Shown in pieces: positions 22,432-34,800 of a DNA stretch of 64,000 nt (positions within the stretch are counted from its first letter, which is position 1; each line of letters begins with the position of its first letter). Origin of the DNA: Cucumis sativus (lineage: Eukaryota; Streptophyta; Magnoliopsida; Cucurbitales; Cucurbitaceae); NCBI RefSeq assembly GCF_000004075.3, contig NC_026659.2:23206272-23270271 (forward strand), written 5' to 3'. The notes below the pieces were generated by a model. The model did no database searches. It was not told the DNA's origin and saw only the letters and a program-made list of their open reading frames with translations. A program made the translations under genes and the position numbers.

Positions 22432-25400
22432 TTGAAAGTTGAGATTTGCGAAGAACCCTTTGGAATTTTGGCGGGGAACTTCAAAGGTTCAAACTGTCGA
22501 TCTGGAAAAATGATTACAAACAATTTTTAGTGTGAATTTACAGGCTTGTTTGGTAACAAAAATACCTTATCCCTGCCCCGAATTTCGTATGTTTGGATAC
22601 TTGAAAAGGAAAAACACCCTTCTAAAATGTTAATGGTTGTGAAATAGGGAACCCAAAATATATAATATTAAAATAATAATATATAAATAAATAATATAAA
22701 TGAAATCAATTAAGATAATTAGAAAATCATAAATTTCTCCATATTCTCTCTCTTTCAATCAATCACTCACCGCAGACACATGACATTAGTGTTGGATGAT
22801 TGATGGAAAGACACGTAGCTATGACTATTAATCACATTAATTCACATCTATTTAATACAATCACATAGTTATTTATATTTGGACTTGGGATCTCTATGGT
22901 AATATTTGACATTATATGGTACATTCATAGGTCCCTTGCACAACCTATGCATATGAGTCCCATTTCATTATAAGAATTTCAGAAGTAAGAAGTTCTTAAG
23001 GAAATTTTGAGAATTCAAAAAACCATTATACTCAACTCTTGAGGATTAAATAATACTCATTCAAGAACAAAAGTACTTCAAATATTAGATAACCTTTAGA
23101 TCCAAATTTCGAAAAATATGTGTTTTTTCCTGTAAGTGAAACATGCATGTTTGAGACAAATCAACATTGAAAACAAGACATAAAGCTAGCACTCAAGATA
23201 AATTTACTTTTAAAGAAAATGAGTTATATAACAAATATTAGAGAGGTTGAAATAGGCTCCTAAACAATTTAATACAATTCAAGCTCATTAAATGAATAAC
23301 GTAATGAGACAAATAATCGATTTAAAAGAGAAGTGTTAAAAATGAAAGAAAAACAATACTCATAAATGTGAGAAAGAAAGACATTATGTACACTTCTCTC
23401 TAAAGAAAATTAAACAAATAAAATTGTCTCAACCATAGATTAGTTGAAAATCTATCATTTCATCAATATTGGATAGAGTTGATTAAGTAAACAACAAAAA
23501 AGAAGAGAACGATTCTTTCCTTTCCTTCGAACAAATGTGACTCTACTTGTAATAAAAATCAAACCAATTAAACTAATTTTGGGAGAAAACAACCATATAG
23601 ACAACTCTCAAACCTTTTCAAAATATTTTTTAAAATCTATATATGTTGGGCATTAGGGAAGAGACAGTTGCCAACTTTGGCAAAACCAAAAGGGAAATGA
23701 TAATTAAAGTAAGAAAGAGTGGAAGGAAGCAAACATATTATTCCCCACATTCTATTTTTGACCAATAGAAACCCAAGCCAACAACCTTTAGGGCTTCTAA
23801 TTCTCTTCCTCTTCCAAAGATCAAACAAAAAGGTGGAAATATAAAATGGTATCTAACAACTTGGGAAGCCCATGTCCTAAGCTTCTTCACCCTCACCAAT
23901 GCTTCTCCTTCAAATTGCCTTACACTACACTACACTACACATATTAGGTAAGGGCATAAATGTCTTTTGAGCCCACTTATATGCTTCCTTCCTTTTTTTT
24001 TTCCTTTTGACTTTTTAGTCTATTTTGTAATGAAGAAATAGTTTGTGCCTTTATTTTTCTTTTTGCAAAACATTCTCATCTCTTTCTTTTTTTCGTAAGT
24101 ATTTCGTTTTTTTAAAAAAGTAAGCCTATTTTTTTCTCTATGTTTTACATTTATCTTTATTAAATACCATTGTTGAATTCTTGGTCGAATTACAAAAAGA
24201 AAAGACAACTTTTTAAAAGTCACCCTTCTTAGTTTCTAGATTGTGGTTTGTTTTTTAAAACTATTGATTGAATATAGACAATAAAAAAAATAGTTTTGGA
24301 TGGAAGCAACGTCTATAGACTTAATTTTTAAAAACAAAAAAATATAAAAAATATTTAACTAATAGCGTATCAATTATTCAATAATCACGCATGTCTTTGT
24401 GCTTATAACCTAACTGTGTCCAACAATAGATTTTAATGTACCAATCTTTTTCTTCTTTTGATACTTTGGTATATTGTTATACTGAGATCCACTTAATTAT
24501 TGTTTTTTCATTCATCCATATCACAAATAAATGTATACATAATTTTTTTTAAAGAAGAAAACAACTCTCTCAAATATCATCCTTTTGATATTTATTTATA
24601 AGAGAATTGTTAAATAGCAAATTTGATAAAATATTTACAACATATAACAAAATTTTTAAATTTTATCAATAATAGACATTAATACACGTTAACATGTTTC
24701 TATCAACAATATTGATAGAGAGTGATAAAAATCTATTAGGAATAGAATTCAAAATTTTACTATTAACTTGTAAAAATTTTAATTTATCTTGCTATGCTTA
24801 AAAATGTCTCTTATTTATATTTATAATTGTTTAATATTGTAGTTAAAATGGCTAATCAAAATTAATATAACTCAAATAAGATAAATTTGTTCTTCTAGAA
24901 AATAAAACATAAATTTATACAATCAACAATTAAGTATGAAGTTTGATGTTGGAATCGTTTAATATATATAAAATGAATTGGAAAGAGTAAGAAACAAATA
25001 TAAACACGTAATGACAATTGTGAGGGTCTTTTTCATTTTACCTTTGTGATTGCTTTTTTATAATTTCCAAGAGAGAGAAAACAAGAAAGGTTTGTTTAAT
25101 AATGACCTATTCCCTCTTTCTTATAATAATATTCCTGAAATGCTTCGGAAATTTAACAAACAACAAAACCATGTTTTCAAATCTATAATGCACCATTAGG
25201 GTTTTAGGACTAAATAGAGAAAGATTAACTAAAACAAACTTAACCAACTTAAGTTACTTCTTACTCAATGGAAACAACTATATATAGCACTACAACTTAA
25301 TTAGTGAATTATAGAAGACAACTACTACACAACTAACTAAACTCCCCCTCCACACTCATTTGCATGCAAGTGATTGGTACTATATCTCAATTTCTCATAA

Positions 25401-26352
25401 TAAGTATAGTTCAACGGCATAATATTTTACTATCAAATTTGATATATGTCGATACGGTCTTTTATGTTTTTCTAAGAGATCATAGAACGGTTTGCTATAT
25501 TGATATGAAATTTGTTAAATAGAATTTTGAAGTTAATAAAGTTGTAGATGGGTTTAGACATATATCTTAAACCAAAATTCAAATGTTGAATTCTTCCTAA
25601 CTTACACAAATGAAACTAAAACATTAAGGGATAAACAAAAATTACATGGACTCGGAATGGTTATTTAGGGATAAACACAAATTTTCAAATGTTCCCTTGA
25701 AGCATGTTACAACTCTGCTTTAGATTGGAACACTTCAATCTGACAAGTCACACAATCAACCAAATAAGTTATGGCAAGCAATCATAGGGTTTGGATAACT
25801 TCAATTTGTGGCAAGAAAGGTCTTTAAAAAGAAATGGGAAGTTTGATTTTAGGCAAGAAAGAAGTGTATGGGAAAAGTGAAAGTATTGATTTGATAAGAA
25901 CTGAGGCAATTACCAAAAAGTTGCAAGTGGATTAGATCAGATGCTATCTTTCAATAATATCTAATTTGTATTTTCTTTCAAAATTGATGATACATAAAAC
26001 AAAAAGAAAAAGAAACTATGGCACAATTAGTCATGAACAGCCCCAACCATGTACAAGTTCATTTTCTGCAATAGTTTTTCCCCATATCCCTTCCCTACCA
26101 TTGTCCTTTCCCTTTCACTTCTCTTTCCCGTGTCTCTGTTTTTTTTTTTTTTTTTTCTAACAGCTTGTGCCAGATCAAGCTTTTGGTGATATCATGAGCA
26201 TGGCTTCCTTTCTTTCTATGAGTTGATGGCATCAGATTTCAGAAGAGGAAAGATCCAACCAAACCATTAACTTTTATTCACATGACTCCCCCATCCAGAA
26301 TCATTTTTTCTCTCCATATTTACAAGGGGAAAAAACAAGACTGAGCTTTCAA
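22432..26352. other. Intergenic AT-rich DNA
   Basis: Includes the upstream region of the zinc-finger gene (22432-22700, no clear TATA box) and the 3' flank of the Nudix gene (just below 26353). A possible small MITE lies at about 24610-24800. The short frames at 23637, 24020 and 25966 have no protein character; the last ends in a poly(Phe) run from the poly(T) tract at 26140-26157. Confidence 0.55.
24610..24800. mobile_element. Possible Mutator-type MITE
   Basis: AT-rich unit with AAATAGCAAATTTGATAAAATATTTAC at one side and CTTGTAAAAATTTTAATTTATCTTGCTAT at the other, which are roughly inverted. Inside is a TCTATCAACAATATTGATAGA palindrome. A related arrangement of TCTATC and GATAGA motifs is at 40190-40350. 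No target duplication was fixed. Confidence 0.3.
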
Positions 26353-27422
26353 TCACAGATCATCAGTTGCTAGAAGATCATTATCATTTTGCTCTCCAAT
26401 GGTTAGTCTTTTAACTAAGATGTCTAAAGCTTCCTTCATCCACCAGTGTCTACACACTTCTCTAGCTTCAGCTACAGGCATCTGATTAAAGAGAAAATAG
26501 TTCAAACTATATATTAGTACTGATTATACTTTCTAATATACAAATAAGTTGATTTTTTTGTTTAAGAATTGAGAATTGGGATGGGATCAGCAAGCCAAGT
26601 TATTGTACAAGACTAGTGATCTTAATTGTTGTGTTTTTGATGAAATCTAATGAGTTTTATGTGTATATGAGCTTTAAGACATACCCATATTCTTTCTCTA
26701 ACATGTTTTTCTGGCCAGAGGTCAAGTTGTTCCTCAACAAATAAAGGGAACATATAGCCTTCATAATATGTGCCTTGGCTTTTGCTGATGAATCTCCATT
26801 TTCCAAGTTGAGACTGCAAAATAAACAAAGAACCAAATCCAATTCAAAACTCAGCTTGAAGAAAGTTACATGATAACAGACATCAACATTGACATTTTTG
26901 TTTCCATAGATTCAAAAACAGTGTAGTTCTTCCAAAACAGATAAAAAATTGAAAAAGATTTGCAAAAACACACAACCTACCTCAACTTTGCCAAGAACCC
27001 CAGCTTCTTCAAGTGACTCTCTAGAAGCAGCTTGTTCCAAGGATTCATCAAGTTCCCAACCACCCTATAAAACCAAATGGATTAAAATCAACAACCCAAT
27101 TGATAAAAATAAGAAATTATTCATCTGAAATTGCTTAATTTGAAGTACCTTAGGAAACATCAGGCCTTGACCCTTTTGAGAACTTATCACAAGCACCTCA
27201 TATTCATTAGAAATCTTCATCCCGTCTTCATTATATTTAAATCTGTAAGGTATACAACTGCAAGAATCCAACATTTGCCCATGTCAATGAATGAAATCCC
27301 ACTAAAAAAACAACAAGAACAAAATAAAAGAAACAAAACAACACCCACCCCACAACTTGACGAAAACCCATATGATTATATCTCTGCAATTCTCTTCCGG
27401 TACGAGAAACCAAGCAAGCCAT
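26353..27422 (-). CDS. Nudix hydrolase (plant NUDT12/13-like)
   Basis: Five coding exons on the minus strand: 27349-27422, 27149-27257, 26981-27064, 26685-26813 and 26353-26481. They total 525 nt, 174 residues, with all junctions in phase. The start is ATG in MACLVSRTGRELQRYN, and GCIPYRF follows. The Nudix box lies wholly in exon 3 (residues 62-84): G62, E68, R76-E77, E80-E81 and G83 match GX5EX7REUXEEXGU, with Ser where U is usually hydrophobic. The C-terminal part, GTYYEGYMFPL, WPEKHVRERIW and CRHWWMKEALD, is typical of the plant subfamily around NUDT12, 13, 16, 17, 18 and 21. Members hydrolyse nucleotide-linked or inositol pyrophosphates; the exact substrate is not deducible. Some members are mitochondrial, but the short N-terminus here is not a strong presequence. 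Confidence 0.92.
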
Positions 27423-27535
27423 CTTTTTTGTGAAACGAAATAGAATCTTGAAACAAAGCCCAGAAAGCAGAGAGAGATGTAGATCGAAATTATCCAAGAA
27501 TATCAGTTATTAGGATTGAAAAGGAGGTGAAAGAA

Positions 27536-27556
27536 GAGAGGTATATATATAGAAAA
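27536..27556 (-). promoter_or_regulatory. TATA box of the Nudix gene
   Basis: On the minus strand the sequence reads TCTATATATATACCTC, about 120-130 bp upstream of the start codon. That spacing would give a leader of roughly 90 nt. Inferred from consensus only. Confidence 0.55.
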
Positions 27557-29001
27557 TGGTGGTTGGTGATGGAAATTGGAAGGGATAACCGCGGGGGCCA
27601 AAAGTACGCGTAAAAAGGGGGGCGGAAAATTGGAGAAAGGTCTTTGAGTGCGTGCGATGAGCGTGGAGACAGCGTATAGCCCACAAACCCAAATGAGCCC
27701 ACGCTCCCAAGTGGTGACATCGCAATCAACCCTTTCCTTGTATTGAGTTTCCATGCCGCTTCCTTGGCTTTCAACAACGAATCCTAGCTCATGAAATGCG
27801 ATCCCATCCTCATCCTATTAGCCAACTCCTTCGTTTTTATGACACACGTTGACTATTTTGGGATTTCTATACCTTCCCCTTACCCTTTTTTCATTTCACC
27901 TCATTACCTCTCTTTCTTTTTTTGGGACTTCCGATCTAATAAATGCATTTTTTTTTCATTCTTTTAATATTATTTTAGTATTCTAGATCGTCACCGACGT
28001 CTTGGTCGGTGTAACCGTGTTGAGTAACATAGATAGATATTCAAGATACTTACCAATTACACTAAACCACAACTTCACTTCACACCACTCCACTTCTAAA
28101 AGCTAACATAAGCATCTATAAACAAAAGGTCGTTTATTTGCAAAAAGGAGAATCAAAGTTTATACCCTAATAGATTAAAAGATAATTGAAATACAAAAAG
28201 CTTGTTTGGCCCCCATCCATAAACAATACTTTTGTGTTTTGTAGCACAAACATTCAACCTTTAGTTTGTAGGGAAAATATGTTTGAAATAAGAAAATAAT
28301 TATAAATTCCAATATCAAAATATTTCTCATATTCAATTTGATAGAATTTTTATGAATTTTCGCATGTTCTTTTACACTAAATTTTTAGTAAAATTATGGA
28401 AGTGAACATAATTGAACACAAATTATTTGAGTAGGTAAGAAAATTGAACTTATCTTTACATGCTAATCGTGGTTAGTTATACATAAATATATATATATAA
28501 ATATTTGTAATAAAGAGAGGTGTTACTGTGGAGCCTTAATCCCGCGTGAAATGATTAGTGAGTCAAAAAGAAAGGATGGGTTTATGTCCAAATTACTATA
28601 CAGTGAATAAATTGGGAAATAGTTGCTTAAATATTATGAAAACGTTTTGTTGTTATTGTAATATAAATATTTAAGTGTTTGAATAAACTTGTTGAAACAA
28701 AAAAAATGAAAAAGTTGAAAGAAATGAAAAGTGAAAGTAAGATATTTTAGGGTAAAAATGAGTCAACACATAATAACAAGAAAGATGTCCCCATTAAGTT
28801 TAATATAAAGAAGGTCAAATAAAACAAAGCTTGAGAAAATTTTATGATTTGTAAGTGTTTGAAAATGACTTTTATATTATTCTTTTAATGTCTCTCTACA
28901 TATTATTTTTTAAGTTGTCCCACGTCGGTGTCCTTTTTTCTTTGCCTTTTTTCATTTGTTTTTTTTCTTAACAAAACTTTTTTAAATATTTTTCAATTTA
29001 A

Positions 29002-29041
<40 letters not shown>

Positions 29042-30636
29042 CGATCTCTTTATGATACAAATAGACAAGAATAGTAATATATCTTCTTGGTCTATTGCCG
29101 TTCATCGATTATTAATAAATTATGATATTTTACTATATTTTGTAAATGTTTTGGTTCGTTTTTCTATATTTGATTTTATGAAATCAACAATTAAGTAATA
29201 CAAAAATGTATAGAGATTGGTGTAGAGATATACGTGGTTCACTAATAATTTGTTAACTACGTCTGTAGAGTAGAGGAAGAACATTATTTTGTGTATTACA
29301 TGTCAAATGGTAGCATTATTGCATCTTTTGTTGGATTTTAGATAACTAAACGTACTGGTAAACAAATTACATCTCAACTAGATACAATACACAAATTATA
29401 TACTATGATAATGTTTAAACACAAAACCAAATCAGATTGTATAACAACGCTTATCAATTGTAAAAATAAATTTTAAAAAAATTCAATAATCTTTTTAAGA
29501 TTCAAAAGGTAATCAAAACACACCTAAGCATTGTCCGGATAAGAAAATTATTCATTGTAGTTTGCTTGAAAATTATTGATTGGTTGCAAGCAAACTACAA
29601 TGATTTTTGTCTCAACACACCATATACTACTACTAATTTAAGTAGAACTACGACCTAAAGACTAACAACATACAAACTCTACAAAATAAGAAAACAAATT
29701 AAATATTTAGAATAAAATTGTAATTAAGTCATCTTCAAAAGTTAACATTAGATATAATTTTTATTTTTTACAAAAAGAAAAAAAAAAATCAACCAATTTG
29801 GCCAACATAATTCATAATCATGGCATCTCAAACAATAAACTTTAGATCATTTCATCTGTTGAGATCTCAAAACTCAGGATGCTTACATATTTTACTCAGT
29901 TTATAAAAGTAAAGTAGTAAAAAATACAGAAAAAAAAACGATTAAAATAAAACGCATAGTGTGTATGAAATAATCCTAGCTAGTGTAGTGTTGGTATGTA
30001 AGCATGTGAGATTGTATACGATTGACATACACTATTATTTAAGCACGATCATCTATGTGTCTACTACATGATCTTGATCACATGCATACTACGCAACCTT
30101 CATCATGCATGTGCTTCATTTTATTCTAGTATTGTTTCCAGTTGTTTTCATTGTTTGCTGTGTAAATATTTTACTAAGCATACTTATTCAATGAGGAATA
30201 TGGTAAAGTATATTATATAAGCTATATATATATATATATTTATATGGCTTTTTGAGATCTACACAGTGAAAAATGTACCTTATTTGTCTACTAAACCTAA
30301 AACAATTTTGGCACTGAATTTTAGATTACACATGTTTTTCTTTAACATTTTGAGTGTGGATGCTAAAGCTAGCATGGTGGAATAAGAAAGAGAAATATGG
30401 TTGAGTTAAAAGGGAAAAATAATCTCATTTTTGTTTCAACATCTATTGTTCAAACATCTTTGAAGCTTTTGTAGTTAGATTGATATAACTCCTAAACTTC
30501 GATTAATATTTGAGAGTGTACTTAATTTAACTTTAATTTCTAGAGTTGTATATATATCAATTTAATCGTCCAATTTTGGTGCTAAACAAAAGTTGTTTGA
30601 CAACCACTCAAATGGACAACCGTTATTATTTCTAAC
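27557..30636. other. Intergenic AT-rich DNA
   Basis: Begins with a comparatively GC-rich 5' flank of the Nudix gene (to about 27.8 kb), then AT-rich DNA with an (AT)n run at 29006-29041 and another near 30220-30240. No coding sequence recognised. Confidence 0.55.
29006..29041. repeat. (AT)n microsatellite
   Basis: Uninterrupted AT dinucleotide run of about 36 bp. Confidence 0.95.
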
Positions 30637-31039
30637 TAGGAGTGAGCATCGACATCCAAAAAAATCGATAAACGACCAAAATCGACTGATTTAGCACCCG
30701 ATGGTTGGTTTTATTAAAATATGGTCGGTGGTCGGTTTAATTAAAAAGTTTCGAACATCTGACCAAAACCAACCAAGCCTATATATAATATAATATAAAT
30801 ATTATTTAATATAACATTATATAAATATAAATATAATATAAATATTTGAAGTAAAAGAAAAACTCAAGGGCGAAAAAAACGAAAAACAGGTGAAAAATCG
30901 AACTGACCCTTAGTATAAATCGATCGAAATCGGCTCTTGAACATCGATTGTCGGATTTCCTAAGTATAAACACACTAGGTTGATTTTCGACCTCGATTTT
31001 TATACAAAATCGCCTCTGTCCAACCATTGATCACCCCTA
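30637..31039. mobile_element. Non-autonomous hAT-type element
   Basis: A 403-bp unit whose left end is TAGGAGTGAGCATCG and whose right end on the minus strand is TAGGGGTGATCAATGG, matching at about 10 of the first 12 positions. The flanks TTTCTAAC (30629-30636) and ATTCTAAC (31040-31047) agree at 7 of 8 bases, fitting an 8-bp hAT target duplication with one change. The interior is AT-rich and has no transposase; the 73-codon open frame on the minus strand (30806-31027) is an incidental reading of it. Confidence 0.7.
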
Positions 31040-31814
31040 ATTCTAACATCTCACAATAAACTCAATAAGTCGCCTTTTATATGGATCACATCCATACAAA
31101 AACGAATTCATGCAATGATGCACATTTGATGTAGAGCTACCTACAAACAAAAACAATAATTAACATATACTTAAGTAGTAGTGTAACCACTTGCACCCAA
31201 TAAAATTGTGTTCCGTCAACGTAAGGTTGCTTCTCTGTTGTTTTAACTTTTTTTTTTGTTACTGAGATCAATTGAAAGTTGTGCGACAAAGTAATCATAA
31301 AAAAAAAAAAAGCAAAAAGAAAAGAAATATAAGAATTCTCGTGTAAACATAGTAGTGCTAAAATTTCAAATGATTTTTATTTGCTCTGTACAATACATAT
31401 TATTTAACTAAGACAAAAAATAATTTATGTAAATTTTAAGTCGAATTTAGTGAAACACCAGAATTTAAGGTCCAAAACTACCCAAAAGAGAAATAAAAAT
31501 TATGCAAAATTTATAAACCAAAGGAAACCATTTGCAAATTTTAAGCATAAATAAATGTGAAAAAGGAAGAAAGTAGGATTTTACCTTAACCCTTCGTGTA
31601 TGTATATATATAATTTGAAAATTAGACTAATAAACGTGCATGCATCTATTTATTCATTTAATTATTTTAGGGTAAAACATGCATGCATCTTGTGAGAAAG
31701 AAGAAACAATTGTTTCCAAAAAAGGGGAAAAAAAAGGCAACAATATCCAAGACTTTTCTCATTCTTCAAATTAGATGTATAAAAGGAATAGTCATCCAAA
31801 AATGAATTAACACC

Positions 31815-31815
<1 letters not shown>

Positions 31816-31851
<36 letters not shown>
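31816..31851. repeat. (TTA)12 microsatellite
   Basis: Uninterrupted trinucleotide run of about 36 bp, which read on the minus strand gives a false poly-Asn tract. Confidence 0.95.
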
Positions 31852-34800
31852 GGGTTTATTTTCAATAGCCTTCAAAAAGAATCACATCCACAGTTTTCAT
31901 AAACCACTAATTACTGTTTTATTATACTTATCCTTTTGACATTATTGCTTCAAAAATCAAACAATATAACATTATTAATTATTGAATTCAAATTCAAATT
32001 AGCTTCGTTCCATATTCTAATTTGGAACTCATTTAACAACAGTCCTTCATTTTCCCTTTTTAAATTTAAATAAATTTTTACCTTTTTACTTATTTCTAAA
32101 CTCTCTTTTCTTTTTTCTTTTTTAAAGGGTTTTTCTTAATTCGCGAAAAGGGAGAGAATGAATCCATGTATAACATATGATCTAAGAGAGAATTTGGATG
32201 ACGAAATAACCAGCATCACATCATCACAGAAATATTTAGAGATTTATTGTTTCCAACGTCAATTTCTTTTTATTATTATTATTATTTAGTTCAGCAAAAA
32301 CGATACTGGAAATGGAACTTTTTAAATTCAAAAAATGTAGTAGCTGTCTTATCCATATTCAAACTATGCCAAGGTTTGTGATATATTTTTTTATGATATT
32401 TTTGTGTCTATTGAAGTCCTTAATCACTAACAACTTTCAATATTTGTCGATAATCTCGCATTCAAAAGTTCCAAGGATTTCATACTCTTTAAAAATAGAT
32501 GTGTTATTTATTTATTGTCAATTGATTTTAAGATAAAATTTAATGTTTTCTAATACGGTGTTAGAGCCAATGAATTTCAAACAAGTGTTTGTTCCAAAAA
32601 ATAAAATAATACTGTTTGATCAATAATAATGTTAAACTCAAAGAATGCACCATCTTGAAATAACATGCTGGAGCATCCTCACATTTAAAAAAAAACTAAG
32701 TGATCTCAAGCTTCTTATAAAATAGGTACATGAGATAGTTACACTTCTTTCTATAGTTAACTAATTTTGAGAAATTGGAAACTCACATTTTAAAATAACA
32801 TTTCCCCTAAAACATTTGAAATCACCATCATTATTACTTAAATATTGGAATAATTAAATTAATGAACAATGATCCAGCAGAATAAAAGAAAAAAAGAGAA
32901 GAGGAATATATTTCTAAACCAAAGTATTGTTGATGCAATTTGGAAGAAATATATGAATGACTCTATTCTTTAGCAACTCATCAATGTAACTCAGCTCATG
33001 ACTTAATCTCCCATGTTGGCTTGTATGGATATTATGTTGTATGGCTTCAAAACCACCCTCAATTGGTAGATATTGCTCCTTCCTCTTATTTTACTTTGTC
33101 TTGAGTTCTTTACGTTAGTTTGGTAAAGAAAATAGTGTTTTGGCCCGGTTTGTGTATTCTTATCATTATACCACCAATTGGTATGTCATGCCAACTAATT
33201 CTTCACTTATCTATTAAATTAGAGTGCCATCCCAATCTTTAAATTAAATAGTGATGCCTGATAAACATAAATACCTAATAAAATTATATTAAATAGTTTG
33301 CTTAAGACTTAAAATATCTTATAGTATTTATAGTAGATTTAAATAAAATATAATGTGTAAAATTTAAGAATAACGTAAGAAGTGATTGTAGGATAATATG
33401 TCAAATTTGAAAACCAACATGAAATATATGTTTGATGAGAAATAGAACAGTATTAAAAGGTGTAAAATTATGTTATGATTAGGTTATTTGAATTATAATT
33501 AATTCCAAATCCAAATAAAGAAAGCAAGAAGCAATCACATTTTCAATGCAGGAAAATGAATAAAACCATTAAAAATAAAAGAAACACAATTGAGGTTGTC
33601 GCACTCAAAGGAAGACTAAGCAATAGTGTTTTCATTTTGAAAACCTTTGACTTGGTCTCATGCTCTTCCCACGTGCCACATGCTTTCTAATGTGAAAATT
33701 ATATATATATATAATACTACTAATAATTAATCCACACATAATTAATTATGGACCCGCCCACTTTTTCAGAACATTTTGTCATTATAAACTATTCTTATTC
33801 TTATTATTAATTTTGTTGTTATTTTATTTTGGGTTTTTCTTATTTATTTAAATACCAAAATAGAATTGACTTGTAAAGACTCTGCATTTATGGAGTAGCT
33901 GAGAACTCACCTCCACAAAAGTTTATTTGAAAATTTTGCTATGTGGTTGGTCTTCCACCACATCTCAACAACTATACTCACATTTATTTATTATCAGTGG
34001 ACCATCGTCACTTTGAAGTCGAATCAATTTGCGATTAATTGACCTATAGTCTATATCAATTGATTTTTTATTATTTAAAATTTACGTCACATCAAACATG
34101 AATTTTGAGAGTTTAACTTTTTTGTTAATGAATTTTAAAGTTATTTTAGTCATGTGAGTATGGATAAAATTTTGTAATGAATACATCCTCTCTAACAACC
34201 CATAGAAAGAAGAATAGTATAGGGATGATAAAAATAAGATGTTGGAAAAAGTTAGCATATTAATTCTAGAAATAAAATAAAACAAATGGATAGAGGTGGT
34301 TGTGAATATCAGAAAAGAGAGGTTTACCAAAATAATAATTAAAAAATAAAAAGAGAGAGGAAATATATTGGTGAAATGAAATATGGATACGAAATTCACA
34401 CAAATTTTCCAATTTTGCGGCGGAGAAGAACAAAAGAGATGGATGAAATTTCACAATGGAGTTTTCATTTATATATATGTATGTTTGTATACACAAGTAA
34501 GCATGCATACGTATTATATTTATCAATTTCGTTTTTTTACTTTTAAATATTTAAATATGTGTTATCCAAAGCAGAATAAAACTTAAAAAATATTGTATTC
34601 TTGAGAAGAACGATAATTTAAATTTAATATAATAATATAATATATATATACACACATTATTTTTATCCTTAACATCCATCCCCTTACAATAATATGTGTG
34701 GACAAATCAAATAGTATAAAAAGGGGTTTAAAAAAAGATACTTACAATTCATATAAAAATATCACTAGAACATAAAATCTATTAAAATTGATTTTTTATA

